Assembly: GCA_021292165.1 (NCBI GenBank)
Contig: CM037876.1
Location: 43,386,575-43,450,574 of the forward strand
Origin: Shinisaurus crocodilurus
Lineage: Eukaryota > Chordata > Lepidosauria > Squamata > Shinisauridae
Length of the DNA: 64,000 nucleotides
Direction: 5' to 3'
Positions 43,140 through 54,377 of this stretch are shown here, piece after piece. The position numbers were made by a program, and so were the translations under genes. Below the pieces are notes generated by a model that saw only the letters and a list, made by a program, of their open reading frames with translations, was not told the DNA's origin and ran no database searches. Positions within the stretch are counted from its first letter, which is position 1. Every line of letters starts with the position of its first letter.

Positions 43140-44400
43140 TTTAGGGTTGGATCCAAGATCTGCCTCCCACGAAAGGCATAGTTCTGCTCGCGGAAGCTCC
43201 CTCTGTCCATGTTTTGGGATCCCCCCTGCCCCCACACCACAGCTCACCTCAGTCAGCAGGGTCTCCTGGGTATCTGTGCAGCATTTTCAGGGGGCAGGAG
43301 GGGCTGCACAGGGAAGGAGAGGGCAGGAAAGTCAGCACAATTGATCCAGTGTAAATCTGGATCCGATCCTTAATTTACAACTACGACAACAAAACCCTCC
43401 TCCAGCTCAACTTTCAGATTAATGCTGATTGTGAATGTTATTGTTAAGGAAGGGGAAAATAACACACTTTTAATGAATACATGGTAATTTAAGAGCTTCT
43501 CTTATGAAATATTGTACCTACTATGTTTAAAGCTTGCTAAGGGATAAGTAACTCAATGGCACCATCTTCTGGTCACAGCAAAGTGCTAGATCTATCTATT
43601 AAAATGGAACACATAATACACAAGAAAGTGTTTATAAGGAAGATGTATGAAGTGGCTCTATTACAGTATTGTTGAATAAATGGCAAAAAATAAATAAATA
43701 TTGTCACTTAAAGCACTTTAAAGACCAACCAATGTATTGTGGCAGGAAGTTTAATAAGCTAGAGCCTAGTTCATGAGATGCATGAAATGGCCTGGAAGGT
43801 TGGCAGATAGATTATACAGGGGAAAGGGGGGGGGGGGATGTTTGTATGCACAGACTAAAGTCAATGCAAGGAATCATCATCCAGGATGCAGCCAGATCAG
43901 GTCTGTACAACTGGTACCCTATCAAGTCAAATGCATCTCACTAGCCATGTATCGTGCGGCCTCCTTGCCAACATTTGTACTATTGCAGCCCCAGGCAGGT
44001 TTACTGAGCCCCATACTTGGATATACAGAATGCTAGATTAGAGCTATGCCTCAGTCCTACTTGAATCTTACACCCTGGTTTAAAATCAGGCCCTTCTGCC
44101 ATTGTCTATTTTCTTATATCGACTACAGACAAGAGTTTATCATCACCGCTATTTCCCGACTGGCCACTTCCATTTCTGGCTCATCCTTTGCTTGGGTTCC
44201 GTCACCCTTCTCACAACCTCTCCTAGAGCTAGCTGCCACTTCAAACACCTACACTGACAATCTATGGGGATTAGTGTAGGCAGAGAGTGGTTTGCTATTA
44301 TTGCAAACAATTAATGGTATTTTGATAGGGATGCTTCCGAATTTCTCTGCAGATTTTGGAGTTCTGAAATGCCTACATAATCTTGTTTCCCAACTGGAAC
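43140..44400. other. Intergenic, nothing recognised
   Basis: No gene is supported; a poly-G run lies near 43826-43838. Confidence 0.35.
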
Positions 44401-44409
44401 TGATGCATC

Positions 44410-44555
44410 AGGACCACCTTTGCCAACTTGGGGCTCTCCAGATCTTTTGGACTACAAGTCACAGCATCCCTGACCATTGACCATGCTAGCTGGGGCTGAT
44501 GGGAATTGAAGTCCAAAACATCTAGAGGGCACCATGTTGGGGAAGGCTGCATTAG
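44410..44555. mobile_element. Palindromic hAT-type MITE
   Basis: 'TGGGGCTCTCCAGATCTTTTGG...GGACTACAAGTC' is mirrored by 'GAAGTCCAAAACATCTAGAGGGCACC'. The palindrome centre is near GACCATGCTAGCTGGGG. Same family as 49.3 and 61.9 kb. Confidence 0.7.
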
Positions 44556-44679
44556 GAATTTTCCATTGGCTCATTCTGCCCCCCCACCCCAAATTTTATA
44601 TAAAGCACTGGGCAGTGCACAGGTTCCCACAGAGTCTTCAGTTCCTTCATGTCTTCCTTCCCCACCACATCACCAATGT

Positions 44680-44995
44680 ATTAAAGTATTTAATATTTAC
44701 CTGCTTCATGGAAATTAACAAATGGTCAGCTTAAATGGATTCTCTGCCTCCTTTTGACAGCTAAAAGTCTGTTATTACAACATTGGAAGGATAAACATTT
44801 ACTTCCTATAATGCAATGGATTGAGGACTTTACGATGCTTTCAATGGGTGGCATATAGGTGCCACCTTCAAATGAATATTCATTTGGATATTTGGTCCAC
44901 GTTTGTTGAAGCCTAAGTATAATTGTTAGAAAGTTGTATGCATTTCATAGAAATTTATGTACGTAAATGTAAAAAATGGGTTTTAAAAAAATAAT
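44680..44995 (+). mobile_element. L1/Tx1-like LINE 3' end, 5'-truncated
   Basis: Reads LKWILCLLLTAKSLLLQH, then a PIMQWIEDFTMLSM block, parallel to WIFHTLLTAKRLILQKMIED in the L1-like element at 41890-41970. AT-rich tail ending near 44995. Confidence 0.75.
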
Positions 44996-44999
44996 AATT

Positions 45000-46500
45000 T
45001 GCAGCAGGTGCCCATGGGCACCGTGCTGGGGACCCCTGGCTTAAGGGTTTAACAGGAATCCAGACCACAAAAGAGAGAAAGGCACAACTGTTTAATTTAA
45101 ACAGTAAATCAGTCGCAAATTCCAGTTGCAACAGGGGATAAGTGAGGGGGGGCTAGTTACAGCACTGGGTCACCAAATTATTACCTTCAGTCCATTGGTA
45201 AGTTGGCAAGTAGTAAGTTACAAAGTCTCTTTGGTGGCTTGGTCGCCCAAGAGGAGATCGGGTGCTTACACCCCTTGATGCAATTGCATTGGGGAGTCAG
45301 GCGCTGTTGCTTTCTCGTGATTCCGTCCTGTCCAGGTGAGCATCAGCACCCCTGGATCTTCCCCACCCAGGATGCCACCCCTGCCAGGGAGGAAGAAGTG
45401 GGAGAGCCCTAGGAGCCAAAGACCCCAGGGTAGAGGGCAGAGAAAGTAGGCCTTCCTGTAAAAAGGCTTGGCACCCTTGAGAGTTTGCTCCCAACTCCGT
45501 GCCTTCTATTTGCCTTCCCCAAACGCCATTAGTCTTCTCATGGGCCTCCAGACTCACCCACTGTTATCCCAGGGATAAAGGCAGAGTATGGCAAATAGAG
45601 GAGGGCACTCTCTTACCCGGCCCCACCTGACCAAACCATTAGTCCCTGCTCAGTATACTAAGCTTCTCCTCTTCCTGTTATTCAGTTTCGCTGCTGTCCT
45701 CTCCCCTGAACCTCACCTTGTCTTCCTCCTCTCCCTGCTTCTCTTTTCCCCTCTCTCTTCCATCTCGCTCTCTCCTCACCAGCATCACTTTGACTATTTA
45801 AGTGGCCGGCTGCTGCTCAGCTTGCCCATCTCTTCCTCCATTCCCACAGTTCAGGCTGTCCCTTGGGTCAACTGACAAAATCCTGGTGCCCACCTCTGAC
45901 ATCATCCACACCACCAGGGCATGTAGGCACTCACCCCAGCCTACGCCATGACAGGGAGGATGGGGGAAGCATCACAGGGCTTGGGTGGTTCCTGACACCA
46001 GTATGCAGAGACGCAAGCCATTCCCTATGTAATCCTGCAATTACTACTCTCATTCAAACATCATAATGCCAGCAAACCAATCCAGCAGGTCAACGAAGCA
46101 ATATTGTAAATATAACAGAATAACGTATGAATCCTAATCAGTGAGTTCTCAAAAGTTCACCAACGTATCATGTGTGACTACAATAATACTTGGCTCTCAA
46201 GCAACATCTTAAACCAGTTCTACCCCTCCCCACCAACCCCTTAGTAATATCTTGTTTCACTTCCTCATGGACTATGTTCTTTAGGCTCTTCATGGTCATG
46301 CCAGAGCCCCGTTAATACATTTGTAGCAGCACGTTAGCAGAAGTTCATCCCTATGCAAGCTCCGATCTGCTCATGAAGGGTTTTTTTCTTTTCTTGTGCA
46401 CAAAGAGCTCTTGCTAGATGGAGTGCATCCCTTACACCCAGGCCCTCGTCGGCCTGCCCCCGTGTTCTGTGGAGGCCTAGGCCATCCTTGGTTGTATCAA
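45000..46500. other. Intergenic, unresolved; no gene
   Basis: Pyrimidine-rich stretch (45660-45860) and otherwise unassigned sequence. Long frames here are unconserved. Part could be internal remnant of an LTR element given the LTR-like sequence at 46780-47354, but no retroviral motif is visible. Confidence 0.3.
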
Positions 46501-46505
46501 GATTC

Positions 46506-46569
46506 TTTTGTGTGGTGTTTTACCAAGGCGCAGGAGCACATGTGCACATAGGTAAAACACCACACAAAA
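46506..46569. repeat. Perfect 19-bp inverted repeat, 26-nt loop
   Basis: TTTTGTGTGGTGTTTTACC (46506-46524) is exactly complementary to GGTAAAACACCACACAAAA (46551-46569). The loop contains its own dyad TGTGCAC. Possible hairpin RNA or MITE relic. Confidence 0.85.
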
Positions 46570-46779
46570 CGAATTTCGGGAGGAATGGAGTTGCAGAGTA
46601 GAATGAAGCCCCAGGAAAAAGAAAGTGGGGGAAATTCTGTCAACCTTAGATATATTGTAGGTCACGTCCAAGGAGCTAAAAGCTTCCCAGTTAGTCTTCA
46701 GCTTTTCCCTGAGAATTATTGGATTGCAGAGAAGGCTCTCCTTCTCCTTGTTCTTGTGAAATATCTCTCAGACCCCAGC

Positions 46780-47354
46780 TGTCCTGCTATAGGACAAACT
46801 CGGGGAAAATCCATTTAGCAAAGTCAATAGGCAAGCAAAATATCAAAAGAACAGAATTACCAGTCCAGGAAAAAGGGCACTCCAAAAGCCCTTATCAAGA
46901 GTCCAGAAGTCAGCAGCATAAGAGATCACTCCAAGAAGCAGCAAGGTTTCAAGAAGCAAAGTTTTAAACAGCAGCTAACATATCTAGAGTGGACTGAAGG
47001 CTTATATAGCCAAGTCTCTCAGCCCACACCCAGGTACAGCTCCAAGCCATTAGTACTGGCTTCAGAGTTTCCCTACTTCCAAGGAGACCCTGGCTCTCAA
47101 GTAGACCTTTACTCCAGAGTAGCCTGGTTACTGTCCTTTTTGAGGCATGCACTTCGCCTCTGAGTGGTGGCCCGTTTCCACTCGGTGCACTCTACGTTTG
47201 GGTGGATGCTTAGCCTCCTCCTCAGACTTTACAGTGGATGTATGGCCCTCAGGGGACCCATCCAGGGGTTCCTCAGAGCCCACAAGTACTGGAGGACCCA
47301 CAGGGTCATTGGTCTCTGCGGTCTCTGAAGAGTTATCCTGGGTCAGGCATAACA
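46780..47354 (-). mobile_element. Probable solo LTR, 575 bp, TSD CCAGC
   Basis: On the minus strand it begins TGTTATGCCTGACCC and ends TAGCAGGACA. The plus-strand flanks are CCAGC at 46775-46779 and 47355-47359. A TATA-like GGCTATATAAGCC lies near 46990-47003 in the minus orientation. The 5-bp match was found by searching for it, so confidence is moderate. Confidence 0.55.
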
Positions 47355-47479
47355 CCAGCAGACAGGTGGAGTATCTACTCAGGAAAAACTCCCTCAGACC
47401 ATCCGACTCCTCAGCTTTCAGAACTATTCAGTTGTCACAGGCCTTGAAATTCTATCTTCTTAGACCTTCCCCTTAGGCA

Positions 47480-47640
47480 GAACTTTTATTTTTTATTTAT
47501 TTATACAGTTTTTTTATATCCTGCCCTTCATTGTAAAACAATCCCAGGGTGGTCAACGATTGCAGGGCAGGACCGCATACAATTTGGCCTGCTGGCTGCT
47601 TTGCATATTGTTGTAAGTTGCCTGCCAGATAGATTATTAC
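47480..47640 (-). repeat. LINE 3' tail remnant
   Basis: Minus strand: 'GACCACCCTGGGATTGTTTT...GGGCAGGATATAAAAAAACT', then an ATAAATAAAT tail. Same tail type as 7430-7560. Confidence 0.5.
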
Positions 47641-48120
47641 AGCAGGGTTAGTCTGGATATCATCTGAGGGGTCTCTTGCAAACCTGAGATTCTGGGGTTT
47701 GATCAATAGAAGGCTAGTAGAACCAGTAGGATGGCTGGTGATTATCTTGATAACTCTGGAAGAGCAATCAACTATCCTGCTTTTGTTAAGAAGATGTCTC
47801 TCAATGGATGGGCTCTTCTGGAAGGAGAGAGCCATTTGGAAATCAGGGTTTAGCTTTCCCCCACCAAGTTTATCCAAGTTGCTTCTGTGAAGAAACTAAA
47901 GGTTTTTTGGAGTAACATGCAAGAGCGGAGTTGCTCTCTGAAAGAACCCTATGGCATGCTTGAGTGTTAATGCTGTGAACCTCCACCTTATGCTCAAGTT
48001 GTGTCTTTGTAAATAAATGCAAGTATTACAAAATGCCATAAGCCTCTTATGACCACTTTCCAAAGGAAACTGAACAGGGGTGAGTGCTGTACCCCTGAAA
48101 TTTCCCACCACTGAGATGTG
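47640..48120. other. Intergenic, nothing recognised
   Basis: No gene or confident repeat seen. Confidence 0.35.
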
Positions 48121-48129
48121 GGGTTTTGT

Positions 48130-48283
48130 CAGGGCCGGTGCAAGGCAGTTTGGTGCCCTAGGCAAGATCAGATATTTAGCGCACCCCCTTCCCACTTGAG
48201 CCCTCCCTCCCTATTTCCGGCGCCCCCTTTAGCCCTGCACCCTAGGCAGCTGCCTAGATGGCCTAATGGTAGCACCGGCCCTG
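48130..48283 (-). mobile_element. hAT MITE, 154 bp, TSD GGTTTTGT
   Basis: Ends CAGGGCCGGTGC / GCACCGGCCCTG, flanked exactly by GGTTTTGT at 48122-48129 and 48284-48291. It is a shorter, opposite-orientation relative of 15546-15844. Confidence 0.95.
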
Positions 48284-48299
48284 GGTTTTGTTTTAATGT

Positions 48300-48900
48300 T
48301 ACCGCCAATGAAATGCAGATTCTCCATGATTTCCAGTTCTACTGTTATAAAGTTGTTTGTGAGTGTTCTTGGTTACTTAACATTTTTCAGAATTTTTCTA
48401 ATCTTAACTTGCCTTCCATCCTATACTCTAGATTTTCCTTCATTTTTGGAGTCACTCAAACTGAATGAAATGATCTTTTGAAAACAAAGGGCTTCTGGGA
48501 AGAACACTGCCCTCAGTGTAAACAAGACAAAAGTCAGCCCAGGCGCTGAAACTGCTGGACAATGGTGAAATTTGGTAGAGAATAGTGCTCGTTAGTCAGG
48601 GATTTGGGGCATTCAAATGAGCGCTGATTTTGAGAGGAACAAATTATAGCTTTTTAAAATAACCTACGCTCAGGACATAAACAGCACATCCTCTGCAACT
48701 CTGAGAACATTTTGGCCTTCATGAATGGGTGAACTTGCAATTCATTTCAAAACATTTGTATTGAAACATCTGCCAGCAAAAGCAGCAAAGCGTTATGTTC
48801 TTTTGTGACATTGCATTGGTGCAACAGTCACTCACTATGCTGTATTTGTAGGCACAAACTGCACATCCACTGACATATTTTCCAGTCATATGCTCACCTT
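48300..48900. other. Intergenic, nothing recognised
   Basis: No gene or confident repeat seen. Confidence 0.35.
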
Positions 48901-48904
48901 CTTG

Positions 48905-49220
48905 AAGAACAGCAGAATCCTATGCCTGTTTAGTCTGAAGTAAGTCCCACTGAGTTCAGTGGGCCTTACTCTCAGGTAATTGGGTATTTATTTATTTATT
49001 ATATTTATAACCCGCCTTTTTTCCTTCAAGGAACCCAAGGCGGCTAACATAATCCTCCTCCTTCTCTCCATTTTATCCTCACAACAACCCTGTGAGGTAG
49101 GTTAAGCTCACTGGCCCAAAGTCACCCAGTGAGTTTCATGGCTGAGCGGGCACTAGAACCCGGAACTCCCAAGTCCCAGTCCAGCACTCTCACCACTACG
49201 CCGCACTGGCTCTGGATTGC
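48905..49220 (-). mobile_element. Sauria SINE copy 5 (about 48985-49213) inserted in a short squamate repeat
   Basis: The short repeat (AGAATCCTATGCCTG...CAGTGGGCCTTACTCTCAGG) is split by a minus-strand Sauria SINE (AACCCGCCTTTTTTCCTTC ... CGCCGCACTGGCT). It seems to resume with 'GGATTGCAGCCTAAGA' after 49213. The SINE lacks a few bases around GTTAAGCTCACTGG. Confidence 0.85.
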
Positions 49221-49274
49221 AGCCTAAGATTCTTTACACACAACTATCTCCGACTCAGCAACGAAGGTCTACAT

Positions 49275-49425
49275 ATAGCAGGCCTTCCCCCAACCTGGTG
49301 CCCTCCAGATGTTTTAAACTACATGTCCCATCATCCCCGATCATTGGCCATGCTGCTTGGGGCTGATGCTAGTTGTAGTCCAAAACACTTGGAGGGCACC
49401 AGATTGGGAAAGGCTGTTATAAAGA
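49275..49425. mobile_element. Palindromic hAT-type MITE
   Basis: 'CCAACCTGGTGCCCTCCAGA' is mirrored by 'TTGGAGGGCACCAGATTGGG', with centre GGCCATGCTGCTTGGGG. Same family as 44.4, 52.2 and 61.9 kb. Confidence 0.75.
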
Positions 49426-49429
49426 TTCT

Positions 49430-50640
49430 TTTGCTAGATTGGGAACCAGATGCAGATATACTTGTCCACATTGTGATGAACATCTGCAGGCGAGTCATCC
49501 CAACACGATTCCATCCTCATTTATTGCATCATGTGGACAGTGATGCCCATTCCCATCTGTTTTGAGATGGGGGGTGGGACAGAGACAGAGCCTTTCTACA
49601 CAAGACATTTATTGTGCACTCAAGATTCCTCATGGTAGTTTGTGGATGCTTTACATGACGTCGTCATCCTACAGGGCCTCTCCCGTTCTTTGCAACCATT
49701 TCTGCGCCTTTTTCTTTAGATTGAGGAAAACGTGGTACTATCTATGAATGGCGGGATGAAACCCTCACGTATTTGCACAATTTCACTATACCACAGTGCC
49801 ACTTAGTGCTTGTATAATGGAACATAGAAAGGCAGAAAAATAAAAACCCCAGAAAGAAACTTGTGTAAAGGACTAGGAGCCGATCTTAATCCCACAAAGA
49901 ATCCAGAAGCAGAAGCTTTGGTAAAGTGGCAGGTTAAAAGCCTCATGTAGAAAACTTAATGACCCTGCAGCAAAGATCCTATTTCTAAAGACCTAAAGCC
50001 ACTTCCCTGGACACATTTGGATGGCTGTATGAAAAAGAAAACTTCAAACAGAAGTTTGATCTCCTGAGCACAGTAAAGTGGGTGTTGACAACTCATGCAA
50101 AAGTGAAATTCCCCTTCTACAAACTGATAAACCAGAAGCTGTGACTTTTCACAAGTGGAGCTAGTGTCTTGCATAGTTCTCAATTCGGTTTCACTGCCTG
50201 TGTAGACTTGCCAGGCTGAGCAGGGTTTTTTTTTTTAAGACTTTGGGCCCGGTATATCATCATAACTGATCCTTATTTGCGTTGGGAACTAATTTATGGG
50301 CCAGCTGTACAAGCAGCAGGATTATCAGAAATTGTCATAGCTGCTCTCAGTGTGCTGGTTAATCTGCATGGAGGACAGAGCCTTGTAGTCGAGCAGTTGT
50401 TCTGCTCACTGTTTCAGCTTATGGAGGTGCAGTGTACATCATGATTCTTCTGTCCAGTTCCTGCTGTAGCAGCAGAAGGTGCAAACATGGGATATTGTCT
50501 TTTCTATAACATGCCATCAAAATGTCTGTTATATGATAGCTAATATACAAGTGAGGAGAGATCCGTAAGAATCAAAAGTCATTTGTGGCTCACTGACCTC
50601 ACCAGAAACAGGAAAAGCAGCACAAGTCACTATGAGTCAG
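49430..50640. other. Intergenic, nothing recognised
   Basis: No gene or confident repeat seen. Confidence 0.35.
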
Positions 50641-50644
50641 ATTA

Positions 50645-50770
50645 GTAGTAGGCGATCACTCGTGACCAAGATTGTCTTCCAGGATAAAATTACAAAAAGA
50701 TTATGAAATTGTGTAAAATTGTGTAAACTCTAGTGATGGGTCCGTAAGTGACTGTGGAGGCCAATTCTCA
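50645..50770 (-). mobile_element. RTE-like LINE 3' end, strongly 5'-truncated
   Basis: GGCGATCACTCGTGACCAAG through GGTCCGTAAGTGACTGTGGA is collinear with 22299-22410, the 3' end of the RTE-like LINE at 22.3-25.3 kb. It is therefore a second copy of that family, ending within about 120 bp. Confidence 0.9.
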
Positions 50771-50782
50771 CATTATTTCAAA

Positions 50783-50935
50783 GATTATAGAGTTGGAAGG
50801 CGCCTACAAGGCTGAGTCCAACCCCCTGCTCAATGCAGGAAACTAGAGGAGGGGTCTCCCATCCAAGTAATAACCAGGCCTGACCCTGCTTAGCTTTCCA
50901 CACTCAGACAAGCTGAGCCAGCATGAGCCATAGGC
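50783..50935 (-). mobile_element. 5S rRNA-headed SINE with CR1-type tail
   Basis: The minus strand starts GCCTATGGCTCATGC and contains GGAAAGCTAAGCAGGGTCAG, then GCCTGGTTATTACTTGGATG and GGAGACC, the first 90 or so bases of 5S rRNA including the internal promoter region (50853-50935), with some loss in the middle. It then passes through CTCCTCTAG into the CR1 3' tail CCTGCATTGAGCAGGGGGTT ... CCTTCCAACTCTATAATC (50783-50841). A pol III head joined to a LINE tail is the architecture of a SINE; it could also be a one-off chimeric retrocopy. Confidence 0.8.
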
Positions 50936-50949
50936 CTGTCTTTTAATTA

Positions 50950-51045
50950 TTTAGGCTAAATCCTATGCACACTTACTTGAGAGTACGTCTCACTGAACTC
51001 AGTGGGGCTTACCTCTGAGTAATCTGTATAGGATTGTGCAGTTAT
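50950..51045. repeat. Short squamate interspersed repeat
   Basis: 'GGCTAAATCCTATGCACACTT...CAGTGGGGCTTACCTCTGAG', well preserved. Confidence 0.65.
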
Positions 51046-51049
51046 TCAT

Positions 51050-52170
51050 ATTATGACTGCCCATAGAACCCTGTGCTTACAAAAAAAACAACCAAAAAAA
51101 CCTCACAGATTCATTCTGCTACTGTCTTTTGGACAAACTTATCAATTACCTTGTTGTTTAAAAAAAAATCCTTCAAAGAGGTTTAGAAAGGATAATTTTG
51201 TTTTCATCCAGGAAGTACCCTACCATTACAATAGAATACATGGCAAAAATAAATGCAATTCATGTTGCCTCCTCACTAGCTATACTTGTTGATTATCTTT
51301 CAAGACTTTACAGTATGTACTTTGCAGCATTAACAGTGATAAAGTTAGCAGCAGCTAGGTGGCACCAGAACCATAAGCAAGCCACATTTGCCTGTCTGGA
51401 ACATTTACATGACAGCAACGCTCTGGGTCCAAAATTATGCTGTTTTAATCAGCTAGCCAAGGCCACGTTGCTTTTAGCTGCAGCTATCAGAATCTTAGTG
51501 TGTTCTGGACAGTTTCAACCAGGGGAGATTGGTTTCTATCAAGGGCTGCATTGCCTCATGGGTAATCTGTCAGGGGCTGCATGTCTGCAGTGAGTAGCCA
51601 AAGCCACCGGGTGGGCAAGGCCAGAGCCAAAAGTGGGTGGGGTCACCCCCTTTTCTCCTTCTCTCTTTCCATCCCACCTTTTATTTGTCCCTCTTATTTC
51701 CCAACCAGCAGACTGCCAGGTAAGGGACAGAGGTCTGAACTGATTGCATGCAGCGGGCTTTTGAGATTAGGCAGAAGGCTGTAGGCTGGCATTGTGCTAC
51801 TCCTTTATCTCACCCCCCCCCCAGCGTTCCTTACCTGTTAAATATGCATATTAATTGGTTGCCTTAGAGCTGAAGGCTCTGCTGGCCAGTCTTACAAGTT
51901 TGGCATTAAAATCCCTGATCTGTAGTCACACAGATGTAGATTTTGTCCTTGTATGTGCAGGTCATCCTATTCTATGACGGATGGGGTTCAACAGGGAACT
52001 GGCTCCACCCCGACCCACCATTTTGCATCAGACTGCACCTCCTGACCCACCATTTTGCTCCTGGCTCTGGCAGGTAAGCCTTGGGGCTTTAGTTAAAAAA
52101 AAAAAGTATATCCCACTGGCCTAAAGTCTGCCCACCCGCTATAGCCTATGAGACAAAGATGTTGCTAGAT
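51050..52170. other. Intergenic; hAT-like fragment near 51520-51810
   Basis: A stretch with 'AGGGGCTGCATGTCTGCAGTGAGTAGCC' and 'GGCCAGAGCCAAAAGTGGGTGGGG' resembles the middle of hAT elements such as 57968-58280 and the sequence near 60.6 kb. Borders not found; no gene. Confidence 0.35.
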
Positions 52171-52184
52171 TTAGTCTAAGTCAG

Positions 52185-52322
52185 CCTTCTCCAAGCTGGT
52201 GCCCTCCAGATGTGTTGGGACTACAACACCCATCATGCCCAGCCAGCATGGCCAATGATAATGGATAATGGAAGCTGTCGTTAGAAACGTCTGGAGGGCA
52301 CCAGCTTGCCTATCCCTGCTTT
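52185..52322. mobile_element. Palindromic hAT-type MITE
   Basis: 'CTCCAAGCTGGTGCCCTCCAGA' at the left is mirrored by 'GTCTGGAGGGCACCAGCTTG' at the right, with centre CCAGCCAGCATGGCCAATG. Confidence 0.75.
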
Positions 52323-52329
52323 AGAATTT

Positions 52330-53190
52330 TAGATCATGGGCAGAGCCATGGCCACAGCCACGCCTGGGCCCCTCAGGGATATTCCAGGCCCCCCCTTGGA
52401 AAGTCCAGCTTTCTTTTTTAAAAACAAAAACACAGCAAGTCTGCAGCTCTTTTACACAGAGAAATAAAGAAAGCTGCAGACAGTATTCTAGCCAATTGTT
52501 CTGTACAAAGAAAACTTGTTCTGGCCTTCCAGTGTTCAAGCTACTAAGTAAAAAGGCACTGGGAGGACTAGCAAGCACTGGGCCCTTCTTTTTTAAAATG
52601 GTATACAATGTTTTTGTAAGTAATATTTAATACATTTTGGGTGCAACGTTATGCTTATTTAGACAGAAAAATGTCCTACAACTCCCAGCATGTATTAGAT
52701 TTTGAAATCCCCTTTGTAATTTATGTTCTGGCAACTTTGTAATGACGGCTCCCACCCTTAGATTTCTGGCTGTGGGCCTGTTCATGGGAGAGCTCCTATG
52801 AGCCATTTTGATGTCCAAAATAAATACATGCTAGCTTCTCAGAAGCACTTGTGATGGAAGCAGCTGAAACAAATCCATACTGTGCTAGTCTCCATAATCT
52901 GTGGGGGCGAGGGGGAGGACTATGTGGAAATGTGGCCCTCGTGCGTAGGCCACACTTCCACTGAAGCAGCAAAAGAATGAGATGTGGTAGAGGGCACATA
53001 AATCAATATCCTGAAAATTGCCCCCAAGCCCCCTAAACATGTTTCTCCTCATTAAGGAATGTGAAGACTATGCTTGAAAGTGTGGAGGCAATGTCTAATG
53101 AAAGGATAAGAGTCAGAGGGGTTGGTGAGGATTTCTAGTGGTTGGAGGTACAATACTGTAGCTCCTTTCTGCTACCATATCATGACTAGT
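52330..53190. other. Intergenic, nothing recognised
   Basis: No gene or confident repeat seen. Confidence 0.35.
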
Positions 53191-53194
53191 ACCT

Positions 53195-53360
53195 ATCAAT
53201 GGTTACTAGTTCTGATGGCTAAATATTACCTCCAGTATCAGGGGCACTATGCCTCTGTATGCCAGTTGGTGGGAAATGTCAGCAGGGGGGTGCTGGTACA
53301 CACGTCCTGCTTGTGGGCCTTTGGTCTGATCTAGCAGGGCTCTCCTTATGTTACCCATGG
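53195..53360 (+). repeat. Squamate LINE/SINE 3' segment ('CTCCAGTATCAGGGGC..' type)
   Basis: 'ATTACCTCCAGTATCAGGGG...GGGGGGTGCTGGTACACACG...GTCTGATCTAGCAGGGCTCT' is the well-known tail region of an abundant reptile retroposon family. Degenerate. Confidence 0.5.
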
Positions 53361-53784
53361 AATAGCAAAGCTGGAAGAAATTATGCAAAGTAAGAGAAAT
53401 TCGGGGGGAATCCATAATAAAATCACAGATCTTCAAAATGCTCCTACTTATATTGGTCCCTTTATTGTAGCAAATAGACAACTCCATCATTTAATAGGTT
53501 TTTCTTTCTTTTTTATCAGCACCAAATTATACAATAGATAGAGTTCATACATAGTTCACAATTTTAAAGCCTTTAGCAGAAGCTTCCTTCAAATTAGTAC
53601 AAATGAAGTGCAAAATTCAAGTTAAGTAAAATTGGTTTTACTTCTTGGAATGTATTTTAGTTCTATTTCTCAAAAAAGGAACAAGACTTCCACCTTCCTG
53701 TCCATTGTATAAACATAAGAGAGGTACACTGATGTAAGAGGCACTTTTTGTGAAATTCTTTGTGTTAGGAATATATACATAAGG

Positions 53785-54290
53785 GGCTGGATCCAGACTA
53801 AATTACTCAATTTAAATCAATGGTATTCGGTCATGACTAAGAGCTAAAACAGACATTGAAGATGTAGCAAGCAGTGATGGCTTTTTAAAATTTTACTCTA
53901 GAGTAGGTGGAGGGAGCCCAATCTGGACTGGGACTCTAGCATGAGAGATAGAAGGGCTTTAACCTTTTCCCACCGCTATGGGCCTAATCTGGATCAGAGG
54001 GCCACACCTGCAATTTCTGTAGTGAAATAGTGATCCATTTGCTTTATGGATCACTACTTTGCAAAAGAAATTGCTTGTGAGGGGGGCCCAATCCAGATCA
54101 GGCCCATAGTGGAGAGAAAAGGTTAAAGCTGGCTCAGCCGCCCCGACTCTACTCTACAGTAAAGATTAACTCTCATTTGTAGCATTGCAGACATTAATCA
54201 TCTTTAAAGTAATGTCTGTTTTGGCCCCAATTTATCGCATTGATTTCAGTGGGGCTTAAGTGCAACTAATTTGGTCTGGATCCAACCCAA
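53785..54290. mobile_element. Two nested palindromic elements
   Basis: The outer arms 'GGCTGGATCCAGACTAAATTA' (53785) and 'CTAATTTGGTCTGGATCCAACC' (about 54267-54288) are inverted. Inside, the element at about 53845-54227 has arms AAAACAGACATT / AATGTCTGTTTT. It also has the inner inverted pairs AACCTTTTCCCACCGCTATG / CATAGTGGAGAGAAAAGGTT and AGTGATCCATTTGCTTTATG / ATGGATCACT. Non-coding MITEs. Confidence 0.7.
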
Positions 54291-54377
54291 TGACTTCCAA
54301 CTGGCCAGCTTGACTTTTAAGAGCAGCCTGTATGTTAAAATTCTGTAAAACTAGACTTGCATAAAACTACACAAATA

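Noticed and set aside
47128..47355. 75-codon acidic ORF (…SEEEAKHPPKRR…) as a small gene
   Set aside because: It coincides with the start of a probable LTR and has no conserved neighbours or splice context.
50853..50935. Functional 5S rRNA gene
   Set aside because: Only the first three quarters are present, with internal loss and no T-run terminator; it is fused to a CR1 tail.
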